63,816 nt of DNA, from assembly GCA_002816575.1 (NCBI GenBank), contig MUCI01000038.1, positions 1-63,816 of the forward strand. The letters run 5' to 3'. The notes beneath the pieces are model-generated. The model ran no database searches. It was given only the letters and a program-made list of their open reading frames with translations, and was not told where the DNA came from. Source of the DNA: SAR202 cluster bacterium Casp-Chloro-G2. GTDB taxonomy: Bacteria; Chloroflexota; Dehalococcoidia; Lucifugimonadales; UBA3495. The position numbers and the translations under genes are program-made. Shown here piece by piece: positions 36,354 to 44,896 of this stretch (the stretch's first letter is position 1; every line of letters begins with the position of its first letter).

Positions 36354-36364
36354 GGAGTTACGAA

Positions 36365-36628
36365 TTGGGAGCTCTGATCAGCGGGATCCTTACACTCTTC
36401 ACCATTGCCATCTTTGCCCGGGTGATCCTCTCTTTCGTCATGCCCATGAGCGGCGCCCGGCCCCATCCCTGGCTCGTCAGCGTCAATAACTTCATATACC
36501 AGATCACCGAGCCCGTCCTCGGTCCCATTCGGCGCAGTCTGCCCAGTTTCGGCGGTTTCGATTTCAGCCCCATGGCCGTGCTGATCATCCTGATCCTGCT
36601 CCAAAGAGTGGTGGACGCCGTCCTGTAA
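36365..36628 (+). CDS. YggT family membrane protein
   Basis: 87 residues, TTG start with AAGGAG seven bases upstream. Two hydrophobic segments (about 3-25 and 65-85) separated by the family core NFIYQITEPVLGPIRRSLP. YggT proteins are linked to cell division and osmotic stress in various bacteria; the biochemical role is unclear. Pairing with proC is widespread. Confidence 0.9.
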   Translation: MGALISGILTLFTIAIFARVILSFVMPMSGARPHPWLVSVNNFIYQITEPVLGPIRRSLPSFGGFDFSPMAVLIILILLQRVVDAVL

Positions 36629-36657
36629 GCAGCGGTGTCCCGACTATCCCGAGCGCC

Positions 36658-36686
36658 TTGACCCCGTATCTTCCGCTTCATAAAAT
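36658..36686 (+). promoter_or_regulatory. padR promoter
   Basis: TTGACC (36658-36663), 17 bases, TAAAAT (36681-36686). Start near 36693. Confidence 0.65.
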
Positions 36687-36687
36687 G

Positions 36688-36706
36688 ACTCCATATCCGT
36701 TGGAGT
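36688..36706 (+). promoter_or_regulatory. Inverted repeat at the padR start, possible operator
   Basis: ACTCC-N9-GGAGT; the right arm holds the GGAG ribosome-binding site of the GTG start at 36711 and the repeat spans the predicted transcription start. Confidence 0.4.
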
Positions 36707-36710
36707 TCTG

Positions 36711-37082
36711 GTGAAACAACGTTGGACCGGTACGAAGATGCACCAACAAGAAATGCTGAAAGGCAACACCGAGACCCTGCTACTGGCGCTTCTGGAGAAC
36801 GAGCCCATGTACGGCTACCAGATCGTAAAGGAAGTTGACCAGCGAAGCAGCGGCTACTTCGCATTCAAAGAGGGGACCCTCTATCCCGCCCTCCACCGTT
36901 TGGAAAAGCAAAAGCTGATCGAAGGCCGCTGGGAGTACACCCCCAACAACGTGCGTCGGCGTTATTACCTGATCACCGCGAAAGGACAGGAGGGACTGGC
37001 CGACCGGCTCACCGAATGGCAGCGTTTCACCAACGCCATGAATTCAATCATGCTGCCCGGCATGCAGCCAGAGACGCAGTAG
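36711..37082 (+). CDS. PadR-family transcriptional regulator
   Basis: 123 residues, GTG start. Winged helix with the PadR signature MLKGNTETLLLALLENEPMYGYQI, FAFKEGTLYPALHRLEKQKLIEGRW and RRRYYLITAKGQE. The C-terminal dimer helix is short. It is nine bases from the next gene, a membrane protein with a PadR-associated domain, so the two form a unit. Likely autoregulated through the inverted repeat at 36688-36706. Confidence 0.92.
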   Translation: MKQRWTGTKMHQQEMLKGNTETLLLALLENEPMYGYQIVKEVDQRSSGYFAFKEGTLYPALHRLEKQKLIEGRWEYTPNNVRRRYYLITAKGQEGLADRLTEWQRFTNAMNSIMLPGMQPETQ

Positions 37083-37091
37083 GCGTCCCCC

Positions 37092-38090
37092 ATGCCATTT
37101 GAGGTCAGTAACTACCTCCACGCCCTGGCCCACAAGCTCCATCTTGATCCTGATGAAGAGCATGACATCATCCAAGAGCTGGAAGGCCACTTGGATGACA
37201 AGGTCGCCGATTTGGAAGCCCAGGGCGTTAACCGCGACACAGCGATGACCCGCGCCGTGGCGGAGATGGGCGCGCCCAACGCGGTGGCCCGGGGCCTGTA
37301 CGAAGTCCACAGCACCGGGGTGTGGCGTGACGTTCTTCTGGCGACCATCCCCCATTTTCTGCTGGCGTCCTTCTTTGCCCTGCACCTCTGGAGCGAATAC
37401 TTCTTGGTCTCGCTGCTCCTGATCGCCATCGCGTTCGTGACCTGGCGCAACTGGCGGGCCGGCAGCCCCAGTAAATGGTCGTATTCATGGATGGGTTATT
37501 CGTTGGCGGCGCCCGCACTGTCGTGGCTGCTGGCCCTAATAACCATCAGCTACGGTATCTGGACCTTGCTGACCACCGGACAGCTTCCTTTCAATGTCGT
37601 CTTCTTCTTCCTGTTGATCGGTTACCTGCCCTTCTCCATGTGGATCATGGCCAATGTGATTTTCAAGATGGTGAAGCGGGACTGGCTATTGACTTCGCTT
37701 ACCGCCCTACCCTTCCCATTCCTGACTTCATGGATATTGTTCCTGAACTGGCAAGGGGGACTCTGGAGCGACCATGCCGAGCGGATGCAGGATACGGACA
37801 CCGCCAGGGCGTTTATCTTCCTGTCCATGGCCGTGACCACCGCGGTCTTCCTCAAGGTCGGCCCCCGCCTGCTGCGTATCGGACTGCTCACGGTGACCAC
37901 TTCCATCCTGGTCATCGTCACCGCCGCCTCCCTGCCGGTGAATCTGAATGTGGTGGCCGTATTGCTGATGATCGTCGCCTCCGTGACCTTCCTGCTCAGT
38001 CCCGCCATGCTGGAGTCCAAACTGGAGCGGCGGCAGCTTGGGGCGAAATTGGCGGTCAAACTCCCGGATAGCCCGCCACCGGAAAGATAG
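37092..38090 (+). CDS. PadR-partner membrane protein with an N-terminal HAAS/permease-prefix-like domain
   Basis: 332 residues. Residues 1-80 are a soluble helical domain with LDPDEEHDIIQELEGHLDDKVADLEAQG and AEMGAPNAVARGLYEVH, like the small domains encoded next to PadR regulators. About seven membrane segments follow (from about 80 to 320). Substrate and activity unknown; PadR-linked membrane proteins commonly respond to envelope or drug stress. Starts nine bases after padR. Confidence 0.75.
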   Translation: MPFEVSNYLHALAHKLHLDPDEEHDIIQELEGHLDDKVADLEAQGVNRDTAMTRAVAEMGAPNAVARGLYEVHSTGVWRDVLLATIPHFLLASFFALHLWSEYFLVSLLLIAIAFVTWRNWRAGSPSKWSYSWMGYSLAAPALSWLLALITISYGIWTLLTTGQLPFNVVFFFLLIGYLPFSMWIMANVIFKMVKRDWLLTSLTALPFPFLTSWILFLNWQGGLWSDHAERMQDTDTARAFIFLSMAVTTAVFLKVGPRLLRIGLLTVTTSILVIVTAASLPVNLNVVAVLLMIVASVTFLLSPAMLESKLERRQLGAKLAVKLPDSPPPER

Positions 38091-38172
38091 CGATCAAGCC
38101 GGACGCAGTCTCACGACTCAGGCGCGCCTACGGGACCAGGGCTATAGGGGCTGGCCCTCCATACCGACTATA

Positions 38173-38871
38173 ATGTCCGGGTCGATCAACTCGGCGACCC
38201 ACTCTCTTTTTGGATGGAACCCATTGGACAACCGGCTGAATCAGGACGTGGCTGCCCTTCGCGAGGTGCTGGACAATGACCTGTTCATATCCCAACCCCG
38301 CATGCCCAAGCAGCCTTTGCTCGTCGCCATGTGCGGCCTCCCCGGCACCGGTAAATCGTATTTCGCCGCCAAGTTGACGGAACAGGTCCCCTTCCTGGTC
38401 TTGGAGACGGACCGCCTCCGCAAGGTGCTGGTGGAGCACCCCAAGTACACCACGACCGAGCACCGGCGTGTTTTCGAGTCCTGCTACCGGCTGATCACCG
38501 AATATCTAACCAACGGCTACAGCGTCTTGTTCGACGCCACCAACCTCAACGAGGACTTTCGGACCTACCTATACGATATCTCCGAACTCACCGGGGCGCC
38601 CCTGGCTTTGGTGCATCTCACCGCGCCCAAAGATACGGTCCGCCGCCGGTTGAAAGAGCGGAAAGCAGACCGCCACGCCAATACTTACTCCGACGCCGGT
38701 TGGTTGATATACACCCGGCTCGCCCCGGTGGAAGAGCCGGTGAAACGCGGCCATTATGCGGTCGACTCCTCAAAGAACATCACCCCCGTACTCGACCGGG
38801 TTGTTGCCTGGGCGAGATCCGGCGGACGTGACAAACCCGATTCTGACCCAGGTGGATTAACAACTCCATGA
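38173..38871 (+). CDS. P-loop kinase / AAA ATP-binding protein
   Basis: About 232 residues. Walker A AMCGLPGTGKSYFA, then LETDRLRKVLVEHP, SVLFDATNLNE and RRRLKERKADRHANTYSDAGW fit the small-molecule kinase group related to polynucleotide kinase and zeta-toxin P-loops. Substrate unknown. The frame is open back to 38038 inside the previous gene; ATG 38173 is chosen, but a TATAAT overlaps it (38169-38174), so TTG 38224 is a serious alternative. Its stop overlaps the pepA start in ATGA. Confidence 0.75.
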   Translation: MSGSINSATHSLFGWNPLDNRLNQDVAALREVLDNDLFISQPRMPKQPLLVAMCGLPGTGKSYFAAKLTEQVPFLVLETDRLRKVLVEHPKYTTTEHRRVFESCYRLITEYLTNGYSVLFDATNLNEDFRTYLYDISELTGAPLALVHLTAPKDTVRRRLKERKADRHANTYSDAGWLIYTRLAPVEEPVKRGHYAVDSSKNITPVLDRVVAWARSGGRDKPDSDPGGLTTP

Positions 38872-40475
38872 CGACGACGCGAAAACCCAAGGCAAAAGAT
38901 ACAATCAAGGCCGCCAAGCCCGCCGAACTGGAGATCGATGTCCTGTCCGCTGATATCACGGGCATCGAAACCCCCGCTCTGGTGGTCAACCTGTTCAAGG
39001 GCGTAAAGCAGCCCGGAGGCGCGACGGGAGCGGTGGACCAGGCACTGGACGGGATCATCACCCGGTTGATCGCCGAAGGAGAGATCAAGGGCAACGCCGG
39101 TGAGACAACGTTGATACACACCATGGGCAAGATCAAGCCGAGCAGGGTGCTGGTGGCTGGACTTGGCCCCGAAGACAAGTTTGATGCCCAGGTCGTGCGC
39201 CGGGTGTCAGCGGAGGTGGTCCGCTTCCTCCGCCGCAAAGGAATCTCCAAAGCTGCCACCATCGCCCACGGGGCTGGAATCGGCGGACTCGACCCTGAAG
39301 AATCAGGCCAGGCAATCGCCGAGGGCGCCCACCTGGGTCTTTACAGATTCGGTCATTACCTGACGAAGAATGGCGACTCATCCACCGAGTTTGAGAAGCT
39401 GACCGTGGTGGAGCTGGACGAGGCACGCGCCAAGGCCATCAAAACCGGGGTGCTGTTGGGCAGCGCCACGGCTTTGGCGACGATCATCGCCCGTGACATG
39501 GTCAACGAACCGGCCAACCACATGACGCCCTCCCGCATGGCCGAGGCGGCTCAAAAAGTGGCCAAAGACCAGGGTTTCGAGATACTGGTCCTGGACAATC
39601 CGGAGATGAAGATGATGGGCATGGGCGCGTTCATGGGCGTGGCCCAGGGCACCGACGAACCGGCCAAGCTCATCGTCATGCGCTACGACGGCGACCCCGG
39701 GAACCCGGAGAATAACCTGGGCCTGATCGGCAAGGGCATCACCTTCGACACCGGCGGCATATCCCTGAAGCCGCCCGGCGGCATGGAGGCCATGAAAGGC
39801 GACATGGCCGGCGGGGCGTCGGTCATCGCCGCCATGCAGGTGATCGGTCAGACCAAGCCAAAGATAAACGTGCTGGCCGTGATCGCGGCCACCGAGAACA
39901 TGCCCGGCTCCTCGGCCCAGCGGCCGGGAGACGTGGTCCGGGCCATGAACGGCAAGACCATCGAGGTGATCAACACCGACGCCGAAGGCCGCCTGGTGCT
40001 GGCCGACGCGCTGTGCTACGCCCGGGAGCAGGGCATCACGCGGCTGGTGGACGTGGCCACGTTGACTGGGGCCATGGTCACTACCCTGGGCAAAGCCTGC
40101 ACCGGTGTCATGGGCAACGACAACAAACTCGTCCAGCAGACCATCGACGCCGGCAAGAAGACTGGCGAGAGATTCTGGGAACTGCCGATGTTCGACGAAT
40201 ACAAAGACCTGATCAAAAGCGACGTTGCCGACATGAAGAACAGCGGCGGACGCCAGGCTGGGTCCATCAGCGCCGCGCTGCTCCTGGCCGAGTTCGTCGA
40301 CGGCGCGGCCTGGGTGCACCTGGACATCGCCGGAACGTCGACCTCGGACCGCGCCTCCGGCTACCTGGTCAAGGGCGCGACCGGGGTGCCCGTTCGAACG
40401 CTGGCCCAGTTGGCCATGGACCTGGCGGCTGAGGGCGCGCCCAAAAAGTCCGGAAGCAAAACAAAGGCCGGATAG
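38868..40475 (+). CDS. pepA: Leucyl aminopeptidase (M17)
   Basis: 535 residues. N-terminal regulatory domain, then catalytic domain with GKGITFDTGGISLKPPGGM (metal Lys and Asp), VIAATENMPG, NTDAEGRLVLADAL (signature, metal Asp and Glu) and ATLTGAMV. It removes N-terminal residues from peptides as a hexamer with two metal ions. Translationally coupled to the upstream kinase. Lys/Ala-rich N-terminus is slightly extended. Confidence 0.95.
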   Translation: MTTTRKPKAKDTIKAAKPAELEIDVLSADITGIETPALVVNLFKGVKQPGGATGAVDQALDGIITRLIAEGEIKGNAGETTLIHTMGKIKPSRVLVAGLGPEDKFDAQVVRRVSAEVVRFLRRKGISKAATIAHGAGIGGLDPEESGQAIAEGAHLGLYRFGHYLTKNGDSSTEFEKLTVVELDEARAKAIKTGVLLGSATALATIIARDMVNEPANHMTPSRMAEAAQKVAKDQGFEILVLDNPEMKMMGMGAFMGVAQGTDEPAKLIVMRYDGDPGNPENNLGLIGKGITFDTGGISLKPPGGMEAMKGDMAGGASVIAAMQVIGQTKPKINVLAVIAATENMPGSSAQRPGDVVRAMNGKTIEVINTDAEGRLVLADALCYAREQGITRLVDVATLTGAMVTTLGKACTGVMGNDNKLVQQTIDAGKKTGERFWELPMFDEYKDLIKSDVADMKNSGGRQAGSISAALLLAEFVDGAAWVHLDIAGTSTSDRASGYLVKGATGVPVRTLAQLAMDLAAEGAPKKSGSKTKAG

Positions 40476-40487
40476 GGGAGACTGATC

Positions 40488-40520
40488 ATGACCAGTTCTA
40501 ACGAGACCGAAGCCAGATAG
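40488..40520 (+). repeat. Ten-codon mini-ORF that duplicates the start of the next gene
   Basis: ATG at 40488 encodes MTSSNETEAR and a stop. The following gene begins MTSSYETIGK at 40533, and the DNA before each start also matches (GATAGGGGAG). It looks like a short tandem duplication leaving a second, truncated start, each with its own ribosome-binding site. Confidence 0.7.
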
Positions 40521-40532
40521 GGGAGGCGCAAC

Positions 40533-42791
40533 GTGACTAGCTCTTACGAAACCATCGGCAAGCCGGTTGGGCGCGCGGAAGGCCCGGCCAAGGTTACCGG
40601 ACAAGCCATCTACCCCGCCGACGTCAACCTGCCGGGCATCCTGGTGGGCAAGTGCCTGCGTAGCCCCTTCCCCTATGCCAAGATCGTGTCCATCAACCAG
40701 GACTCGTTGGCGGAGGCCCGGAAGGTGCCCGGCGTGCATGCCGTGTTGACCGCCGATGACATACCGCCCCATCTGGTGGGGCGGATGCTCCGGGACATGC
40801 CCATTCTGGCCCGGGACGTGGTCCGGTTTGCCGGACAGAAGGTCGTGGCGGTGGCCGCGGAAGACGACGATATCGCCGAAGAAGCCCTGAACCTGATACA
40901 GATCGAGTATGAAGAATTGGAGCCCATCTTGGACCCGGTGGCGGCCATCAGGCCCGGCGCCACCACCCTTCATCCTGAGTTCAGCGGTTACGTGGGAACA
41001 GCAGGCGGCGCGCAAGACCACCCCAACATGGCCGGGCACGGCGTCTGGAGCCGGGGCGATGTCGAAAAAGGCTTCGCCGAAGCTGATTATGTCTTTGAAC
41101 ACACTTTCAAGACCAATCACCAGCACCAGGCGTACATCGAGCCACACGCCTCGGTGGTCTTCCTGGACACCACCGGGCGGGTCCAGGCCTGGGTCAACAG
41201 CAAGATGCCCTTCCAGGTGCGGCAGCAGCTGTCCGAAGGCATCGACATGTCCACCGGCCAGATACGGGTCAACCCCATAACCATTGGCGGCGACTTCGGC
41301 GGCAAGGGCGGGTTCATGGACAGCCACCTGGGTTTCTGGCTCTCCAAGACCACCGGCCGCCCCGTGCGCATGGTGATGACCTACATCGAAGAACTGATGG
41401 CCGGCAACCCCCGCCACCCGGCCGTGATGACCTTCAAGACGGGCGTTAAGAAGGACGGCACGTTCACCGCCCGGCAGGCCAACCTGGTCTACGACAGCGG
41501 CGGGTACGCGGCATTCAAACCCCAGCGGGGCGTCTCCTACGGCGCCCGCTGCCTGGGTCCGTACAAGATTCCCCACGGCCATATCGACTCCTACGTGGTC
41601 TACACCAACCAGGTGCCCTGCGGCAGCATGCGGGCGCCCGGAGATCCCCAGTCCATCTTCGCCGCCGAGGCACAGATCGACCTCATCGCCCGCGAATTGG
41701 GCATGGACCCGGCCGACCTCCGCAGGAAGAACCTGGTGCAGGACGGCGACGAATCCCCCTTGGGACATCGGTGGCAGAACATCATGGGCCTTCGGACCCT
41801 GGAAGCCGCCATCAAAGAGTCCGGCTACGACGCCGCCAAGCCCCAGAATCCTGGTAAGCTGACCGGACGCGGCATGGCCATCTGCGAGCGGCATGTCGGC
41901 GCGGGCAGCTCCACCGCCAAGATCACCGTGGACTCCGACGGACTGGTCACTCTCTACACCGCCCTGCCCGACACCGGGTCTGGCTTCTACACCGTGCTCC
42001 GCCAGATTTTGGGACAAGAGTTGGGCGTGGCTTACGATGAGATCAAGATGGTGAATTGGAGCACCGACGATGTCGATTTCGAGACCGGCGTGGGTGGCAG
42101 CCGGGTGACCCACGTGGCCGGCCAGGCCGTTTACCGGACGGCTCAGGAGTTGCGCCAGAAGATGGTAACCATGGCCGCCGACATGTTTGGCTGGCCCGAG
42201 GACGAGACCGGCTTCTCCCACGGGCAGGTGACCGCGCCGGGTAAGACTTCGGTTAGCCTGGGCGACCTGGTTGCCCGGTCCGGCGGCCTCATGGAATCCG
42301 AGAATACCTACGACTCAGAGCGCGACGAAGACATCACCGTGTTCTGCGTCCAGATCGCCGAGGTTGAAGTGGACGAAGAGACGGGCCAGATTAGCCTGAC
42401 CAAGTTCACCTCCGCCCATGACGTGGGGACGATCTTGAACCCGCTGGGGCACCAGGGCCAGATCGACGGAGCGGTGATGCAGGGCATCGGCTACGCCCTG
42501 ACCGAAGACCTACAATATGACGAGGGCCACGTGACCACCCTGTCGATGGGCGAATACAAGATACCGTCCATGCCCGATATGCCGGAGCTTCGGACGGTGC
42601 TGGTCCAGAGCGAAAGCGGCGGCCCCTCACCCTACGGCGGCAAGGCGATCGGCGAGCAGGGAATCAGCTCGGTGGCCCCCGCCATCGTCAACGCCATCTT
42701 GGATGCCACCGGAGTCAGCATGACCGAGATTCCGGTCAGCTCCGAGAAACTGTTCCGGGCGATGGCCGGCCGGCGGCGCGGCAGCGAATAA
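40533..42791 (+). CDS. Xanthine dehydrogenase/CoxL-family molybdopterin-binding subunit
   Basis: 752 residues, GTG start with GGGGAGG upstream. N-terminal aldehyde-oxidase hammerhead domain (KVTGQAIYPADVN), then the molybdenum cofactor domains: GGDFGGKGG at about 251, PCGSMRAPGDPQ where CO dehydrogenase has its AYxCSFR active-site loop, and the catalytic Glu in AIGEQGISS near 704. It therefore hydroxylates an unknown substrate and is not form I CO dehydrogenase. The FAD and 2Fe-2S subunits that normally accompany it are not next to it. Confidence 0.9.
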   Translation: MTSSYETIGKPVGRAEGPAKVTGQAIYPADVNLPGILVGKCLRSPFPYAKIVSINQDSLAEARKVPGVHAVLTADDIPPHLVGRMLRDMPILARDVVRFAGQKVVAVAAEDDDIAEEALNLIQIEYEELEPILDPVAAIRPGATTLHPEFSGYVGTAGGAQDHPNMAGHGVWSRGDVEKGFAEADYVFEHTFKTNHQHQAYIEPHASVVFLDTTGRVQAWVNSKMPFQVRQQLSEGIDMSTGQIRVNPITIGGDFGGKGGFMDSHLGFWLSKTTGRPVRMVMTYIEELMAGNPRHPAVMTFKTGVKKDGTFTARQANLVYDSGGYAAFKPQRGVSYGARCLGPYKIPHGHIDSYVVYTNQVPCGSMRAPGDPQSIFAAEAQIDLIARELGMDPADLRRKNLVQDGDESPLGHRWQNIMGLRTLEAAIKESGYDAAKPQNPGKLTGRGMAICERHVGAGSSTAKITVDSDGLVTLYTALPDTGSGFYTVLRQILGQELGVAYDEIKMVNWSTDDVDFETGVGGSRVTHVAGQAVYRTAQELRQKMVTMAADMFGWPEDETGFSHGQVTAPGKTSVSLGDLVARSGGLMESENTYDSERDEDITVFCVQIAEVEVDEETGQISLTKFTSAHDVGTILNPLGHQGQIDGAVMQGIGYALTEDLQYDEGHVTTLSMGEYKIPSMPDMPELRTVLVQSESGGPSPYGGKAIGEQGISSVAPAIVNAILDATGVSMTEIPVSSEKLFRAMAGRRRGSE

Positions 42792-42889
42792 TCGACGGCG
42801 TGCCGGCCGACCGGTGGTGTATAATTCGCGCTAATAATTAGGGACTCTCCTCGGGAACAGCGCAGCTAAATAGACGGAGGATTACCGCC

Positions 42890-43372
42890 ATGCCTACGAT
42901 CGACTCTCTGGGACACGTTGGGATCTACGCGGAAGACCTGATGAAGATGCGGGACTTCTACACCCGTGTCATCGGTCTCACCATCTCGGATGAAGACCTG
43001 GAAGAGCGCGGAATGACCTTCCTGACCGCCGACAAAGAGCGGGAGCATCACGAGTTCGTCCTGATGAAGGGCCGGGTGACCCGTGACGATGCCAAGGTCA
43101 TTCAGCAGATCTCGTTCATCGTTCCCACACTGGAAGACCTGCGGGAATACCACGCCCGTTTGGAGGCCGAGCCAGACGTAAAGGTCGAGCGGATCGTCAG
43201 CCATGGCATCGCCTTCGGCATGTATTTCTTCGACCCGGAAGGCAACCGCATCGAGTTGTACGTCCGGACTCCTTATAAAGTCCCTCAGCCCATGGGCGAC
43301 CCCATTGACCTGGCCATGTCCAACGAAGAATTGGAAGGCATCGCCAAGGCCCGCATACCCGCCGGCAGCTAA
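42890..43372 (+). CDS. VOC-family (glyoxalase/extradiol dioxygenase fold) protein
   Basis: 160 residues, GGAGG before the ATG. Two beta-alpha-beta-beta-beta units: LGHVGIYAEDLMKMRDFYTRVIGL and ISFIVPTLEDLREYHARL, with likely metal ligands His (LGHVGI), His (HHEFVLM) and Glu (DPEGNRIELYV). Similar to catechol-dioxygenase-like VOC enzymes. Substrate unknown. A TATAAT at 42820-42825 may be its -10. Follows the molybdenum hydroxylase by 98 bases. Confidence 0.88.
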   Translation: MPTIDSLGHVGIYAEDLMKMRDFYTRVIGLTISDEDLEERGMTFLTADKEREHHEFVLMKGRVTRDDAKVIQQISFIVPTLEDLREYHARLEAEPDVKVERIVSHGIAFGMYFFDPEGNRIELYVRTPYKVPQPMGDPIDLAMSNEELEGIAKARIPAGS

Positions 43373-43402
43373 CTTCACATAAAATCCAGCAGCAACCGCA
43401 AA

Positions 43403-43468
43403 AGGCCGAAAGGCACGCCGCTTTCCCGTATTCATAGAAGTTAGCGAGCCTGCCTCTCGGCCTTTTTA
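43403..43468 (+). terminator. Terminator between the VOC and MFS genes
   Basis: AGGCCGAAAGGCA (43403-43415) pairs with TGCCTCTCGGCCT (43451-43463) with one mismatch, followed by T's. Confidence 0.75.
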
Positions 43469-43492
43469 TTTATGATCCCACCTGGAAGAACC

Positions 43493-44761
43493 ATGAGCAG
43501 CGGCCAAACAGCACGCTACGAAGACCTTCCTCGCGAATACCACATCTTCAAGTGGCGGATACTGCTGGCCTTCGCCGGGTTCTACCTGTTCCTCTACCTG
43601 GGCCGGTTCAACTTCTGGCCGGTAGCCCCCTTGGTCAAAGAGGACCTGAGCCTCTCCAACTTCGAGGTTGGTCTGGTGAACGCCATGCTTCTCTGGGGCT
43701 TCGGCCTGGGCGACCTGGTCCACGGCCGGCTCAGTGAAACCTATGGTTTGCGGCTGTGGGTCCTGATCGGCGCCATCCTCACCACCATCTTCAACTGGGT
43801 CACCAGCTTCGCCACATCGGCAGTGACCATGGCCATACCCTGGGGCATCGCCGGATTCGTCAACGCCGCCTGCTGGGCCCCCGGAATCAGCATGATCTCC
43901 CAATGGTGGCCCCGCCGCAACCGGGGCATGGCCATGGGCATCGTGGGCACCGCCGCTGGCGGCGCAATGGTGATGATGTGGTGGATATCCGGCTACGTGG
44001 GCGCCGAATGGGGCTGGCGCGCGTCCTTCCGCTACCCTCCTTTGATCATTGCCGTGCTGGGTATCGCCTTCTACTTCATCGTCCGGGACCGTCCTTCCAA
44101 GGTCGACCTGCCCGAGTATGTGGAGGATGACGTGGTCTCCGCCGTGCCCGAGGCCATCGACCCGGAGCGTCTCAAGGGTCTGGGACCCTACAAAGAACTG
44201 CTGTCCAATCCCAGGTTCCTATTGGCCAGCCACGTCAAGGGACTGGAGAACGTGGTCCGCTACGGGCTCACCACCTGGGTCCCCATCTACTACTTCGAAG
44301 AGGGCGGGCTGTCCATCGAGTCCACGGTCCTGCTCACCATCCTGCTTCCCATGGGCTACCTGATCGCCCCGCCAATCGCCGGTATATTCTCCGACCGGTA
44401 TCTGGGCAGCCGCAGGCGGCCGATGGTTATCTTCTCCTGCGCGGTCAGCGCGATCGTGCTGGTCTGCATCGCCCTGGCCCCTCCGGTCAACGTCACTCTG
44501 GGAGCCGTGCTGCTTTTGGTTGGCGGGCTTTCCATGGGCATGTCTCCCATGTCCACCGTGGCCGTGGACATCGCCGGGCGGCACATGTCGGGCACTTCTT
44601 CGGGCCTGCTGGACGCCCACGGCTACGCCTACGCCGGCGCCCAAGCCCTGATATTCGCCGCCGTGCTCGACATGGCCGGCAGCCCGTGGCCCATCGTCTT
44701 CATCGCCATGGCCGTCACCAGAGTCGTCTCCGGGATCATGATCTCCGCCGTCAAGGTCTAG
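43493..44761 (+). CDS. MFS transporter, organophosphate/anion type
   Basis: 422 residues with 12 predicted membrane segments. LYLGRFNFWPVAPLVKEDLSLSNFEVGLVNAMLLWGFGLGD resembles the GlpT/OPA branch and related anion-cation symporters. Start ATG 43493 has GGAAGA upstream; ATG 43472 is less likely because it falls in the terminator tail. Substrate cannot be read. Confidence 0.85.
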   Translation: MSSGQTARYEDLPREYHIFKWRILLAFAGFYLFLYLGRFNFWPVAPLVKEDLSLSNFEVGLVNAMLLWGFGLGDLVHGRLSETYGLRLWVLIGAILTTIFNWVTSFATSAVTMAIPWGIAGFVNAACWAPGISMISQWWPRRNRGMAMGIVGTAAGGAMVMMWWISGYVGAEWGWRASFRYPPLIIAVLGIAFYFIVRDRPSKVDLPEYVEDDVVSAVPEAIDPERLKGLGPYKELLSNPRFLLASHVKGLENVVRYGLTTWVPIYYFEEGGLSIESTVLLTILLPMGYLIAPPIAGIFSDRYLGSRRRPMVIFSCAVSAIVLVCIALAPPVNVTLGAVLLLVGGLSMGMSPMSTVAVDIAGRHMSGTSSGLLDAHGYAYAGAQALIFAAVLDMAGSPWPIVFIAMAVTRVVSGIMISAVKV

Positions 44762-44804
44762 CTTCGCCCCCGCTAGTCATCTCCCCCCGCCGCCAAATGC
44801 CGCC

Positions 44805-44832
44805 TTGACAACCGGTCAGCTAATGCTAGAAT
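44805..44832 (+). promoter_or_regulatory. Promoter of the metal regulator and transport operon
   Basis: TTGACA (44805-44810), 16 bases, TAGAAT (44827-44832) with a TGC extension. The best promoter in the window; start near 44839. Confidence 0.75.
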
Positions 44833-44840
44833 TAGTTCCC

Positions 44841-44852
44841 GCAATCAATTGC
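44841..44852 (+). promoter_or_regulatory. Palindrome just after the transcription start, possible Zur/Fur operator
   Basis: GCAATCAATTGC, with GCAAT flanks pairing; it lies a few bases after the predicted start, where a bound repressor would block transcription. Confidence 0.4.
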
Positions 44853-44896
44853 AATAACTTTCGTTCGCACCACTGTTCTCCCGGCCCCGACCTCCT

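Noticed and set aside
38169-38174. TATAAT as a promoter for the kinase gene
   Set aside because: It overlaps the likely ATG, so it would only work if translation starts downstream at TTG 38224; noted but not called.
39378-42221. 947-codon open frame on the minus strand opposite pepA and the molybdenum hydroxylase
   Set aside because: It is the high-GC shadow of two genes with clear family motifs; its own translation is rich in Gly, His and Ala with no recognisable domain.
42820-42825. TATAAT before the VOC gene as a confident promoter
   Set aside because: No -35 at suitable distance and no TG extension, so it is mentioned only in the gene entry.
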